The notes beneath the pieces are model-generated. The model had not been told where the DNA came from and ran no database searches. It worked only from the letters and a program-made list of their open reading frames with translations. This document shows, in pieces, positions 1 through 8,426 of a stretch of 44,310 bases of DNA; within the stretch, counting starts at the first letter, position 1, and each line of letters begins with the position of its first letter. A program made the position numbers and the translations under genes. Source of the stretch: an uncultured Victivallis sp. (GTDB taxonomy: Bacteria > Verrucomicrobiota > Lentisphaeria > Victivallales > Victivallaceae); the NCBI GenBank assembly GCA_944389935.1, contig CALXOE010000028.1, positions 1 to 44,310 on the forward strand, given 5' to 3'.

Positions 1-137
1 CCGACTGTATAGGCGCTCACTCCGACAAGCGGAGCGATTTCATAACGCTTCAGCCCTTTTTCGAACAGCAAAACTGCTTGCTTTCGACGGTCATACAATT
101 CTTTAGAATTGATTTTTCTTGCATCTCGAAGTTCCAT
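1..137 (-). CDS. IS630-family transposase, N-terminal part (cut by window edge)
   Basis: The minus strand from ATG at 137 encodes MELRDARKINSKELYDRR and continues through a helix-turn-helix (FEKGLKRYEIAPLVGVS) before running off the window. This is the layout of the DNA-binding start of IS630/Tc1-type transposases, in which a Homeodomain-like HTH precedes the DDE catalytic core. Only 45 codons are visible, so whether the element is intact cannot be judged. A promoter-like pair lies just upstream (144-172). The assignment is by motif; another HTH protein of similar shape is possible but less likely beside other IS debris. Confidence 0.7.
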   Translation of the reverse strand, partial: MELRDARKINSKELYDRRKQAVLLFEKGLKRYEIAPLVGVSAYTV

Positions 138-143
138 ACTGAT

Positions 144-172
144 AGTATAGCACGTTTGAAGAGATTCTACAA
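144..172 (-). promoter_or_regulatory. Putative promoter of the IS630-type transposase
   Basis: On the minus strand a -35 TTGTAG (167-172) is followed after 17 bases by a -10 TATACT (144-149), seven bases before the ATG at 137. The leader is therefore almost absent. Seen by eye only. Confidence 0.45.
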
Positions 173-465
173 GTATTTTTGTTTCTTATCTATAATATTT
201 TACGCCTGTCCACCCTCCTCCTGCTGAACCAGAAAGAAGTCTGTCATGTGCAGGAATAAAATAGTTTTGTTTGCAGTAAAAAAACAGTTGACACTTTCTT
301 CAGGTTAATAAATTGATGGTCCATAAGAGTAAGATAGCATGGGAAATTCTGATTGCAAATCAGAGTCTCTGCGTCATAAATCAAACTGATTGGCGCAGGA
401 TGTTGGCTTCAGGGATGAGAGAGAGCCACGGTGTCGGAACTGTTCCCGGGAATGAAAAAAACACG

Positions 466-610
466 GCCAGAAAAGTGATTTCTCGTCGAATCCGGATCGT
501 CAGCAGTTTTCCGGATGGATCATCCCCATACGGCAAAGCAGGCAGGGTCAAGTCGCATTTGTCATCTGTAACCGCTCAGAACAAATGTGTGCGAAATTTC
601 GGATACGACC
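466..610 (+). pseudogene. Degraded IS256-family transposase C-terminus plus right end
   Basis: A frame here reads SRRIRIVSSFPDGSS, a decayed version of the C-terminal motif RRTRIVGSFPDGNS in the better-preserved copy at 42818-43066. The following 59 bases (552-610) match the terminal sequence at 43146-43203 and 44142-44200 with a handful of changes. The conserved distal part of the transposase between motif and end has been lost. The surrounding open frame 313-873 is not a gene. The stretch 173-465 holds no gene or motif I can identify. Confidence 0.7.
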
Positions 611-620
611 TTTACATAAT

Positions 621-650
621 TGACTGGCTGTGTTCAAGTCAACCCAGTCA
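621..650 (-). terminator. Weak stem-loop at the end of the GntR/LacI regulator gene
   Basis: The arms TGACTGG (621-627) and CCAGTCA (644-650) pair perfectly, and the stem includes the stop codon of the minus-strand regulator. No clean U-tract follows (AATTATG), so it may protect the 3' end rather than terminate. Confidence 0.3.
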
Positions 651-1697
651 ACAGCTTTCCCGGACATGCAGCTTCAGCGGACAGTTGATTTTGCGGAACG
701 GCAGATCCTTTTCCAGCTGCTCGACAAAAAGTTGGAATGCGGTTTTGCCGTTTTCCATATTGTTGATTTCGATCGTGGTGATTGCAGGCAACGCCTGTGA
801 TGCGATCGGAGCATCATTCACCCCGATCACCGCAACATCTCCCGGAACATTCACCCCGGCCCGCGTCAGATGACGGATCACTTTCCAGGCAAGGTCGTCG
901 GTGAAACAATCGAGCACATCGCACCGCCGGGCCAGAAGCTCCACCCCATCGAGATGTTCCGGGTAATGGTAGCACTCAAATCGATCTTCAGGCCTGAGTT
1001 CAAGTCCGTAAGTCGGGCCGATTTCCAGCAATCTGTCCGATCGATAATCCGCCGTCGGCATATTGAGCACCCGACCAACCCGGATAAGATCCCGCGAGGC
1101 CAGATAGTGCGCGGTCATGCGGGCGATCTCATCCTCATTGTGAAACAAACATGAGAACCCATCACGATATGCCTCTTTCACATTGCGTCCGTAATAAAAG
1201 ATGGGAATCCCCGCTGCTGCGAATGTATCCAGAAGCGGCTCAAGCCGTTGAAACTCACGCATGAAGATGATTCCACCCAGCCTCGGATAAATCAGTCGCA
1301 GATCCGGAAGTTGCGCGATGAGTTCCTCCCTGCCGATGATCTCGGGCTGATACGCCAGATTCCCGCTGTTCGCCGCTTCGAGCGCCCCGAGAAAAAATTC
1401 CGCAAATTCCGTGCGGATAACCAGACTGCTGTTATCGTCCGCCGGGGGGACCAGCAGAATCGGGCTGCGGTTGCGGCGGGGCGCGACGAAAGTTCCCGCC
1501 CCCTGTTTCCGGTAGATGACGCCATCCCGGATGAGCTCATCCAGCGCCCGAAGAACCGTCATCGGGGTGACGCCGAATTCACGCGCAAGCTCGTTCTGGG
1601 ATGGAAGCAGCGTGTGTTTGGGAAGTTTCCCGGATTCAATCCGGATACGCAGCATTTTGCTGATCTGCCGGTAACGCGGTTCGGCGGGTGATTTCAT
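648..1697 (-). CDS. GntR-type HTH / LacI-type sensor transcriptional regulator
   Basis: A 349-residue cytoplasmic repressor or activator. Residues 1-75 form a GntR winged helix (RYRQISKMLRIRIESGKL, LPSQNELAREFGVTPMTV, then the wing ending GAGTFV). The rest is a periplasmic-binding-like LacI/GalR sensor domain (e.g. DVAVIGVNDAPIA near the C-terminus), the AraR-type arrangement that responds to sugars. The ATG at 1697 is preferred over an upstream TTG because AAGG lies at suitable spacing. It follows the polysaccharide lyase gene on the same strand but has its own promoter (1721-1748), so it may control that gene. The ligand cannot be told from sequence. Confidence 0.88.
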   Translation of the reverse strand: MKSPAEPRYRQISKMLRIRIESGKLPKHTLLPSQNELAREFGVTPMTVLRALDELIRDGVIYRKQGAGTFVAPRRNRSPILLVPPADDNSSLVIRTEFAEFFLGALEAANSGNLAYQPEIIGREELIAQLPDLRLIYPRLGGIIFMREFQRLEPLLDTFAAAGIPIFYYGRNVKEAYRDGFSCLFHNEDEIARMTAHYLASRDLIRVGRVLNMPTADYRSDRLLEIGPTYGLELRPEDRFECYHYPEHLDGVELLARRCDVLDCFTDDLAWKVIRHLTRAGVNVPGDVAVIGVNDAPIASQALPAITTIEINNMENGKTAFQLFVEQLEKDLPFRKINCPLKLHVRESC

Positions 1698-1720
1698 GGG
1701 CAACTGACCTTTTTCCTGCT

Positions 1721-1748
1721 ACTATACACGGCTTTCCCTCTTTTGCAA
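1721..1748 (-). promoter_or_regulatory. Putative promoter of the GntR/LacI regulator
   Basis: Minus-strand TTGCAA (1743-1748), 16-base spacer, TATAGT (1721-1726), followed after about 16 bases by the ribosome-binding region. The TTGCAA word is self-complementary. Pattern recognition only. Confidence 0.5.
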
Positions 1749-1786
1749 ATCCCGGGCGGGGAAAAAGGAAAACGAGTGTTGAGATT

Positions 1787-4492
1787 TTACGGTCTGGTGC
1801 CGGCTTCCGCCTCAGGAAGTCGCACGTAGGTCGTTTCCAGCATGAACTTCTCCCCCGCTTTCGCCGGGAACTGGACGAAAAATGCCTTGTCGTGCCAGAC
1901 CGTGACCGGCTCTTTGAGGTGCTCCACTCCGTTGATTTTCACGGACGTGTAGCGGATGTTCACGGGAATTCGTTTTCCTCCGGTCCGGTAATCCGGGCCG
2001 AGCAGTTTTACGAGCACTCCCGAATCAGCCGAAACTTCAAACGAGCAGTTCCCCTTTTCCTCCACGCCCTCCGCAGCGGGGAACATCATGAGGTTGCCGT
2101 TACCGCCCTTGAGCCACTGCGGCTGCTGCAGAATCGCGACGTTGCCCGGTTCTGTGACGGTCACCTTTCCGGCGTGGGAAAAGAGGTCGATGCGTGCGAA
2201 TTCGTTCCCTTTGGTCCGGGTCGCGGGGGAGGGGGGCGCCGGGCGGTTCGGCCGCGCCGGCTCCGCTTTGACGACAGGAAACTCCGGATGCAGCGGAGCC
2301 TGGACCAGCTCTTTCCCGTCCTGATGAATCGTGATCGTTCCTCCGATCATGCCGTCCCGCCGGAACAGCACCCGGCAGGCGAGACCCTCCCGCGTCGTGA
2401 ACGAGACACCGTCGAACTCCCCGTCGCGGATGGTTTCGACCGGGACCATCTCCTCCGCGTCGGCGTCCGCAGCCTGAAGAACCGTGAGAAAACGGGTTTT
2501 CCGGGCAGGGGCTGACGGTGCGATCTCCAGCCGATACCGGCCGAGCCAGGTCGGCGAACTCTGCACCCACTGCGGCGTGCCGGGCGGATTGGTCGGCCAG
2601 TTCCGGCCGTTGCTTTTGAACTCGCTGTCCCGGCCGCCGATGACCTGAATGCTGCCGTTTTCCGGAAGCAGGCTCTTCAGAAAGAGCGCTCCATTTCCGA
2701 CGCTTCCGCGCCAGATGCCCCGTCGGTACTCCGGCTCATTCTGCAGGTGCAGCAGGAAGAATTTTCCCTGTTCGGGCTGCGCCGAGGTGACCCGGTCGTA
2801 AATCACGAAATAGTCGGGACGGATGTAGACGAACTGGCGGACCGCTTCGCTGCATTTCTCCGCTCCATATGCGTTTGTGGCGTCTCCTCCGGTTGCCGCA
2901 TGCCACGCGCTGCGGGTCATCCCGAAACTTCTGGTCACACACATCCGGGTCTGGCCGCCGTCGTTCCACACCTCTTCCGTGATGCGCGGAGCGTTGGCCG
3001 GGTACCAGCTCTGCCCGAGCGGCTCGCGTTCAAGTCCGCGAATCAGCAGTGTGTTATGCGCGATCGTCTGCGGATAGTAAACCAGTTTGTGCGGCATCTG
3101 ACAGCGGGTTCCGGAGTCGAGCGCCTGAAATCCGCGTTTGTAGATGATGAAACTCAGTTCGTCGTAGTGCTGATGGGTCATGAATTTCGCCCCCGCTTTG
3201 ATCGAGGCATAGGTGTCGTTCGGCGTGACCCCCGAGCGCATGTTTGTGAGTCCGAAACTGGGGAAATGTTCCGCCAGAACCGGATTCCCGGCCGTTTCCG
3301 TCGGCAGCGGCTCCGGTGCCGGCTGCGTGAGCAGATAGGGAATAAACGGATAGCGGGTGATGTTCAATCCGCGCAATGGTTCCGGAAGCCGCCCGATCAG
3401 TTGCCGGATCTGTTTCTCCTGTTCCGGATAGAAGTGGAGCGCCTGCGCGAGATGCGTATACATCATCCAGCAGGGCAGGATGTTTTCGCGATGGTCGCCG
3501 TCCCCCCACCCGAAATCGCGGAATCCGTCCGGAATGGTCGGATCAGGGATCGCCATCCAGTCGAAGTAGTTCGTGAAGTGGTCCATATGATTCCAGATTC
3601 CCGTGGCGTCGATTCCCGCGGCGCTGCGCAGCGAATGCAGAAACAGAAAACTCGCCCATGGATAGAACCCGAAACTGTATGCCGTGCAGATGGAGGTCAG
3701 TACGCCGCTGCCCTCGGCGGTCAGATCGCGGTGATCCATCATCTTCGCGTAAAGTTCGTAGCCGAGTTTCGCCATCCGCTCGGCCCGTTCGTCGTCGACG
3801 CCTTCGCCCCGTGCCGCCACGCCGACAAACCAGAAGAGACCCGCATTGCAGTAGTTGCCGGTGTCGGCATTGAGCATGAAGTATTTCATCTTTTTGCGTT
3901 CGAGCTCCTCGACCGTCCGCAGCATCGTACCGAATACCGCCGCGCGTTCCTCCGCCGGAATCTCGTCATAGAGCCAGTCCACCGTCAACAACGCATTGAG
4001 CCGTGTGTTGTTGTACCATTCCGGCAGCATCTGCTGCTGCTCCGAAAAACGCATGAACTCCACTGCCACTCCCAGAAAGCGGCGCGCCTTTTCCAGATAT
4101 TTCTGTTCCCCCGTCGCCAGATAGACGATTGCACACTCGAGCGCCTCGCTGCCGCCGGCTGAGCGGACCGCGTAGATTGCGCTGTCCTGGTCGGCTTTTT
4201 CGCCTTTGAAGAAGAGTTTCCCGTTTTCATCGATTCCCCCTTTGGCGGGATCGATCCCGAATTGAGGAGCCTCGGGATAGGCATCGACTTTCTTCTTCAG
4301 CGCCTCGAAATAGGTGCGGGCGGAACCGGCGGCGCGTTCGCGTATCTGAGAACGTGTCTCCGGCGTCAGAAAGAGACGGGGATGGTCGTCACGCAATTTC
4401 GCTTTGATCTCATCGTAAGTCGGTGCCGGTGCCGCTGACGCGACAATGCTCAATCCAAGTGCGCACAGCAGCAGAAGTACAGTTCTCATCAT
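1787..4492 (-). CDS. Secreted heparinase II/III-type polysaccharide lyase
   Basis: A 901-residue exported enzyme. It starts MMRTVLLLLCALGLSIVASAA, a Sec signal peptide. An alpha-toroid domain follows (HPRLFLTPETRSQIRERA opening; many paired helices to about residue 380), then the heparinase II/III beta-sandwich with MTHQHYDELSF and AHNTLL around residues 450-500; the His and Tyr of such motifs act in beta-elimination of uronic-acid polymers. The reading frame extends further upstream, but the Met pair at 4492/4489 is the only start giving a signal peptide. It begins four bases after the pilin-like gene stops, so the two are probably co-transcribed. The substrate (heparinoid, alginate-like or other acidic glycan) is not determinable. 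Confidence 0.85.
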   Translation of the reverse strand: MMRTVLLLLCALGLSIVASAAPAPTYDEIKAKLRDDHPRLFLTPETRSQIRERAAGSARTYFEALKKKVDAYPEAPQFGIDPAKGGIDENGKLFFKGEKADQDSAIYAVRSAGGSEALECAIVYLATGEQKYLEKARRFLGVAVEFMRFSEQQQMLPEWYNNTRLNALLTVDWLYDEIPAEERAAVFGTMLRTVEELERKKMKYFMLNADTGNYCNAGLFWFVGVAARGEGVDDERAERMAKLGYELYAKMMDHRDLTAEGSGVLTSICTAYSFGFYPWASFLFLHSLRSAAGIDATGIWNHMDHFTNYFDWMAIPDPTIPDGFRDFGWGDGDHRENILPCWMMYTHLAQALHFYPEQEKQIRQLIGRLPEPLRGLNITRYPFIPYLLTQPAPEPLPTETAGNPVLAEHFPSFGLTNMRSGVTPNDTYASIKAGAKFMTHQHYDELSFIIYKRGFQALDSGTRCQMPHKLVYYPQTIAHNTLLIRGLEREPLGQSWYPANAPRITEEVWNDGGQTRMCVTRSFGMTRSAWHAATGGDATNAYGAEKCSEAVRQFVYIRPDYFVIYDRVTSAQPEQGKFFLLHLQNEPEYRRGIWRGSVGNGALFLKSLLPENGSIQVIGGRDSEFKSNGRNWPTNPPGTPQWVQSSPTWLGRYRLEIAPSAPARKTRFLTVLQAADADAEEMVPVETIRDGEFDGVSFTTREGLACRVLFRRDGMIGGTITIHQDGKELVQAPLHPEFPVVKAEPARPNRPAPPSPATRTKGNEFARIDLFSHAGKVTVTEPGNVAILQQPQWLKGGNGNLMMFPAAEGVEEKGNCSFEVSADSGVLVKLLGPDYRTGGKRIPVNIRYTSVKINGVEHLKEPVTVWHDKAFFVQFPAKAGEKFMLETTYVRLPEAEAGTRP

Positions 4493-4496
4493 AATT

Positions 4497-5798
4497 TCAA
4501 TCCCGGGGTTTGGTGTAGTAGTCGAATACGGTTTGCGTGCCGATGATGGCATCCGGCGCAATCATTCCGAAGTTTTCAACGTGCCCGTCGAAAAACGTCA
4601 CGTTGCAGCGATTTCCGTTCCCGTGTCTCCCCCACGCCACCGCATAGCTTCCGTTGTTGTTCCAGTGACTCTGGCTCTGCAATGTTTCGTAATAACCCTC
4701 CTGAAATGCGAACTTGATCGACGGTTTGCTCACGTGGCTCAGTTTCAGAAAACGCTGGATCGGCGTCGCACTGTATCCCTGGCCGGTGAACCACCAGCGG
4801 GAATATCCTCCCATCGATCCCTGCACCCAGCCCGGTTCTCCCCAGAGGTGAAACGCGGTATTGGCCTGCGCGATCGGCGTCAGACCGACTTCCGATTCGT
4901 TGGCCGGACAGAGCGGAATCGCCGCATAAGTTTTCCCATCCTGACGCGAGACCCGCGAGAAAATCCCCGTCGCGTACACATTCAGCAGCTGCCACCAGCG
5001 TGAATTCGAGTCGTAAAGATTGGCCGGCGTGATAAACTCCGCATTGTCATGTGAATACATGAGTTCGCAATTCCCCAGCGTTTTCATGGTATTGACACAC
5101 GACGTTCCCTGCGCTCTCGTACGAGCCTTGTTCAGCGCCGGCAGAAGCATGCTTGCCAGAATCGCGATGATCGCAATCACCACGAGGAGCTCTATGAGCG
5201 TAAATGCCGCCTTTCTCGTTACCAGGTCGTGGGCGGCAGGGGGCGTGTCCGCCGCCCCCCGCACCCCCTGCGTCCGGCAAGGTGCTTCGTCGGTGAGCGT
5301 TGCGTGGTCGTGGGCGGCAGGGGGCGTGTCCGCCGCCCCCCGCACCCCCTGCGTCCGGCAAGGTGCCGGTGCCGCGTACGGGTCGGAGCCGGACTCGGCT
5401 GCGGTCGGCCGGTGCGGGGAGAAAGAGCCGCAAAAACACGAAGCAATCTTCCCGCTTTTCTGCGGAAAGATTGCTTTGCGTTTTTGCTCCACTTCGCCGC
5501 TTGCCGAGCGGAGACTCTGTTGCGCGGCGATGATCGACCGATTGGTTGTTTGATGGTTGGTTGGTACGGGGAGAGACGCGCTCTTGCGAGCCGCTTTCTC
5601 TCCCCCGAACCCCTCTCTTGTAATGCCGGGCGCGGAACTCTGTTGCGGGGCGATGCCTGGCCGAGAGTGGAGCTGATGGTTGAGTTCTCCCCCGAACCCC
5701 TCTCTTGTGGTGCCGGGCGCTGGAATGCGTTGCGGGGCTTGGAAATGGATTCGGATGGCTGGCACGGCAACGTTCGATCGACACAACGGATCTCTCAT
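4497..5798 (-). CDS. Type II secretion/pilin-like protein with a ~198-residue repeat-built leader
   Basis: A 433-residue frame. Residues 199-225 carry a textbook prepilin segment, [19 protein letters not shown], preceded by RKAA; the C-terminal domain ends in a [12 protein letters not shown] motif typical of DUF1559-like pseudopilins of PVC bacteria. Normally such a protein begins 5-25 residues before the cleavage site. Here the frame is open for 198 residues upstream, and the only ATG (5798) has an excellent GGAGGG Shine-Dalgarno, whereas no good start lies near FTLIELL. The leader is rich in Arg, Gly, Ala and Pro and made of repeats (5225-5366, 5430-5487, 5599-5741). Function of the mature part is presumably surface or pseudopilus-like assembly. 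Whether the long form is translated and processed is unknown. Confidence 0.75.
   Translation of the reverse strand: MRDPLCRSNVAVPAIRIHFQAPQRIPAPGTTREGFGGELNHQLHSRPGIAPQQSSAPGITREGFGGEKAARKSASLPVPTNHQTTNRSIIAAQQSLRSASGEVEQKRKAIFPQKSGKIASCFCGSFSPHRPTAAESGSDPYAAPAPCRTQGVRGAADTPPAAHDHATLTDEAPCRTQGVRGAADTPPAAHDLVTRKAAFTLIELLVVIAIIAILASMLLPALNKARTRAQGTSCVNTMKTLGNCELMYSHDNAEFITPANLYDSNSRWWQLLNVYATGIFSRVSRQDGKTYAAIPLCPANESEVGLTPIAQANTAFHLWGEPGWVQGSMGGYSRWWFTGQGYSATPIQRFLKLSHVSKPSIKFAFQEGYYETLQSQSHWNNNGSYAVAWGRHGNGNRCNVTFFDGHVENFGMIAPDAIIGTQTVFDYYTKPRD
5225..5366. repeat. Two exact 61-bp direct repeats, 81-bp period, inside the pilin leader
   Basis: Copies at 5225-5285 and 5306-5366 are identical over 61 bases and separated by 20 bases. 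The 81-bp period equals 27 codons, so both are read in the same frame and give the peptide [18 protein letters not shown] twice. Each unit contains inverted arms GGGCGGC and GCCGCCC and is extremely GC-rich. I recall similar peptides before pilin helices in Victivallis proteins, but this is memory, not a search. Confidence 0.95.
5430..5487. repeat. 58-bp near-perfect inverted repeat in the pilin leader
   Basis: Arms of 26 bases at 5430-5455 and 5462-5487 match as reverse complements at 23 of 26 positions around a 6-base loop; the core AAGCAATCTT / AAGATTGCTT is perfect. It lies within the open frame (peptide around [18 protein letters not shown]) and is much more AT-rich than the units on either side, which suggests a separate origin. 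It could act as a mobile palindromic element or as a terminator-like hairpin. Confidence 0.85.
5599..5741. repeat. Two ~57-bp imperfect direct repeats, 87-bp period, in the pilin leader
   Basis: Copies at 5599-5655 and 5686-5741 share a 23-base identical start (from TCTCCCCCGAACCCC) and a similar end (GTTGCGGGGC). The 87-bp offset equals 29 codons, so the frame is kept; the peptide is [13 protein letters not shown] and [13 protein letters not shown] partial third copy of the distal end lies near 5513-5531 (CTCTGTTGCGCGGCGATGA). Confidence 0.85.
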
Positions 5799-5927
5799 GG
5801 TTCCCTCCGATTGATTTAGGCGCTCCGCTGAAGTTCGCCACTTATATAGATAAGTTCTGATTCCAATGTAATACGGAATTCGTCTATGTCAAGGAGATCG
5901 CCGATTTTTTTTGAGTTTTTTTGTTTG

Positions 5928-6719
5928 TTACCGTGTTTTACTGAGGCGGAAGTTGCGATGCAACTCTTTGTCTCTGTAAGGGTCCGGCGCATCCGGAATG
6001 AGCTCCTCATCGGTGTAGCCGGAAGTTATGGCGATTACCTGAACGGCATCATCGCCGGTCGTTTGAAATTCGATCCTCCACGTACGGAATGCGAGCAGAT
6101 GATGATCGGGGTCCGGAAGATCGGTGAGCCGCTGGCGTCTGGCATCAGGTCGGCGCGTCCCCAGCTGAACCCGGGCGGTGTTTTCAAGGTCGGGGCCGCC
6201 GTGGGCGCGGATCCAGGCCGCGTCTGCTGCCGCCTCCGGCGAGAATGCGACGGGACGGCAGGTCTGATCGTTCTCGTCCCGCCAGCCCGCCCGCGCGTTC
6301 GGGAATGCGTCCGCCGCCGGGATATACGGTTTGATGTCGAGAATCGGCGTCCCGTCAAGAAGATCGAAGTTGCGGATGAAAAGTTTTCTCCCCTCGATCC
6401 GGTCGAGCTCCACCGCCGATATCCCGAGCGGATTCGGTCGATGCGGCGAACGAGTCGCAAAGACGCCCCGCTTGTGAACGCTGCCGTCCGGCGGCCGGAC
6501 TTTGGGTTTCCAACCTCCGCCGTTTCGGTCGAAAAGGAAGATCAGCCAGATCCGTTCAAAGCCGCCGAGGTCTTCGAGCGCCTGCTCATATCCGTGCCCG
6601 GGCAGAAGTTCGATGACGCCGGAATTCCGGGCAAAAACCGCCTGGCGGGGCGCCTCCTGCGGATAATTGCCACCTCCGGATTTCACAAAGCCGATCGGTT
6701 CAAGCTTCTGAAGTGACAT
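5928..6719 (-). CDS. trmO: tRNA (adenine37-N6)-methyltransferase, TrmO/TsaA family
   Basis: A 263-residue enzyme of the UPF0066 family, which uses S-adenosylmethionine to methylate N6 of t6A37 in tRNA-Thr(GGU). The start MSLQKLEPIGFVKS is the usual opening strand, and RSPHRPNPLGIS is the family signature; LDGTPILDIKPYIP follows. The start at 6719 is chosen because the upstream extension is out of family and GGAG is correctly placed in the end of the preceding gene. It begins four bases after the pyrophosphatase stops, so they form an operon. The C-terminal part ends in a short tail rich in charged residues. Confidence 0.9.
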   Translation of the reverse strand: MSLQKLEPIGFVKSGGGNYPQEAPRQAVFARNSGVIELLPGHGYEQALEDLGGFERIWLIFLFDRNGGGWKPKVRPPDGSVHKRGVFATRSPHRPNPLGISAVELDRIEGRKLFIRNFDLLDGTPILDIKPYIPAADAFPNARAGWRDENDQTCRPVAFSPEAAADAAWIRAHGGPDLENTARVQLGTRRPDARRQRLTDLPDPDHHLLAFRTWRIEFQTTGDDAVQVIAITSGYTDEELIPDAPDPYRDKELHRNFRLSKTR

Positions 6720-6723
6720 CGCT

Positions 6724-8406
6724 TCACGACTCCTGACGGAGTGTGGACGTAATCGCGAGGATCTGCGGCAGAAGCTGCTTCTTACGCGAGAGAACACCGG
6801 GCAGCGAGAAGAGCTCCGGCCCTACCGGTTCATAGGGCAGATTGCGGATGATGTCGTCATTGCCGATGGCGAGCAGTTCGGAGGTCTCACGCACTGCATC
6901 GGTCACGAGCAATCCGAAGAAATCGAGTTTTTCCTCTTTGATCCGGCGACGGATCTCCGCCGCAAGTTCGTCGCGCCTCCTGTGAAGCAGTTCGAGATTG
7001 GTCTCCTCAACCTGCGAGAGCGCAAATCGGATCTCGCCGTCCGTATAAGTTTTACAGTCTCCGCCTACGACTTCGGCAGCCGGTTTGACCGCAAGCGGAG
7101 AGTCGATCTGCATGAGCTCGGTCATAAGCTCCTCCCCGGAAACTCCCGAGAGTTTTTCAAGCCATTCGCACATGCGCCGGTCGAGCGGCGCCGTGGTCGG
7201 GGACTTCAGCAGCAGCGTGTCGGAGACGATTCCCCCCAGGAGGATACCGGCCAATTCCGGCGTGAGACTCTCGCCGCTGCTGCGGTACATCATTGCGATC
7301 AAGGTACAGCTGCTGCCGACGACATCGGCTGTAAACCGGATCGGTGTGACCGTCGGCATCATCCCGATCCGGTGGTGATCGACGACCTCAATGATCGGAA
7401 TCTCCTCGATTCCCGGAAGACTCTGCTCCGGTTCGTTGTGATCAACGAGAATCATCCGGTAGGGCGGCGGCTCCGAGAGCTGCTTCTTGAGCACAACCCC
7501 CGCAAAACTTCCGGCTGCGTCAAGTACGGGGACGATATCGGCGGCGGAAGCGAGAATGCGGCTTTTCTGATCGCGCAGCCGGGCGTCCGGTGAGAGCGTG
7601 AGCTCTCCCTGCGGGAATTTCGTGAATTCGACCGGCGTACTGAACTTCAGCCGCCGGATGACAGTCGCCGAATCGAGCCCGGTTTGCAGAATCGAAACGC
7701 GGTGGGTGGGGGCTTCTTTCAGAATCAGCGGGTCAACGGGACGATTGCCGGTCACGATCAACAGTCGCAGTTCGCGATGAAGAGCCCGCAGATGAATTTC
7801 CGGACGGTCGCCGACGATGAGCGCAAGATCGCGGTTGTCGGCCGGGATGTGTTCTTCAAATCCCTCAATTCCCATCGCCGCGACATAGACGTCGAAATCC
7901 TGTTCCTCCGCGGTGTCGACACCGGTCAGGAGTTCGGCTTCAAGCACGCCGCGGATCAGGTCGATCGAACTGTGGATGCGTCGTCCCGCCAGATCGCTGC
8001 CGTCGGAACTGCCGATGTTGAGCAGCTGGGAAAGCAGCGCGAGCGAACTGAGCATCCCGAGAAATTTTCCGTCCGGCCCGACCACCGGCAGCCGCAGCAT
8101 GCCGGATTCGCGCAGCAGATTGACCGCGTCGAAGAGCGTGGTTCCCGCTTTGATGACGGTACTCGGCTCGAGAATGTCACGGATTTTCAGATGGATGTCA
8201 TTGCGGCTGACGGGCGGCTTGAGCCCGAATCGGCGGAAGAGGTAAGCCGCCCGGTCCGGCAGGATGCCGGGGCAGAGCGCCGTCACCGGTACGCGGTTCT
8301 GGCGGCGGCGCAGTTCCGCAAGCGCAAATGCTCCGGCGATGCTGTCGATGTCCGGATTCCGGTGTCCGGAGACAAAAATGTGTTTCGGTTCTTCGTTGGA
8401 TTTCAT
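6724..8406 (-). CDS. ppaC: Family II Mn-dependent inorganic pyrophosphatase with CBS and DRTGG domains
   Basis: A 560-residue cytoplasmic enzyme that hydrolyses pyrophosphate. It starts with the DHH-type metal site (GHRNPDIDSIAGAFALAELRR), continues through the first CBS motif (IRDILEPSTVIKAGTTLFDA), a DRTGG regulatory insert, a second CBS half, and the catalytic VDHNEP and EVVDHHRIG motifs before the DHHA2 C-terminus. In the family the CBS pair binds adenine nucleotides and the DRTGG domain diadenosine polyphosphates, giving energy-state control. The ATG at 8406 is preferred to 8412 because AGGAG is 7 bases away. First gene of an operon with trmO, behind its own promoter. Confidence 0.92.
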   Translation of the reverse strand: MKSNEEPKHIFVSGHRNPDIDSIAGAFALAELRRRQNRVPVTALCPGILPDRAAYLFRRFGLKPPVSRNDIHLKIRDILEPSTVIKAGTTLFDAVNLLRESGMLRLPVVGPDGKFLGMLSSLALLSQLLNIGSSDGSDLAGRRIHSSIDLIRGVLEAELLTGVDTAEEQDFDVYVAAMGIEGFEEHIPADNRDLALIVGDRPEIHLRALHRELRLLIVTGNRPVDPLILKEAPTHRVSILQTGLDSATVIRRLKFSTPVEFTKFPQGELTLSPDARLRDQKSRILASAADIVPVLDAAGSFAGVVLKKQLSEPPPYRMILVDHNEPEQSLPGIEEIPIIEVVDHHRIGMMPTVTPIRFTADVVGSSCTLIAMMYRSSGESLTPELAGILLGGIVSDTLLLKSPTTAPLDRRMCEWLEKLSGVSGEELMTELMQIDSPLAVKPAAEVVGGDCKTYTDGEIRFALSQVEETNLELLHRRRDELAAEIRRRIKEEKLDFFGLLVTDAVRETSELLAIGNDDIIRNLPYEPVGPELFSLPGVLSRKKQLLPQILAITSTLRQES

Positions 8407-8426
8407 CTTCATTCTCCTGTGGTTCT

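Noticed and set aside
313..873. 186-codon plus-strand open frame near the left edge
   Set aside because: It crosses the IS256 fossil and then runs antisense into the GntR/LacI regulator; only the short SFPDG part resembles a protein.
2747..4162. 471-codon plus-strand open frame
   Set aside because: Antisense shadow of the heparinase II/III-like gene; no domain or start signal.
5225..5366. Repeat-spacer-repeat pattern read as a possible CRISPR array
   Set aside because: Only two 61-bp repeats with one 20-base spacer, inside an open reading frame; no cas genes.
5816..6010. 64-codon minus-strand frame between trmO and the pilin-like gene
   Set aside because: Mostly an out-of-frame overlap of the trmO 3' end; no start signal or protein-like pattern.
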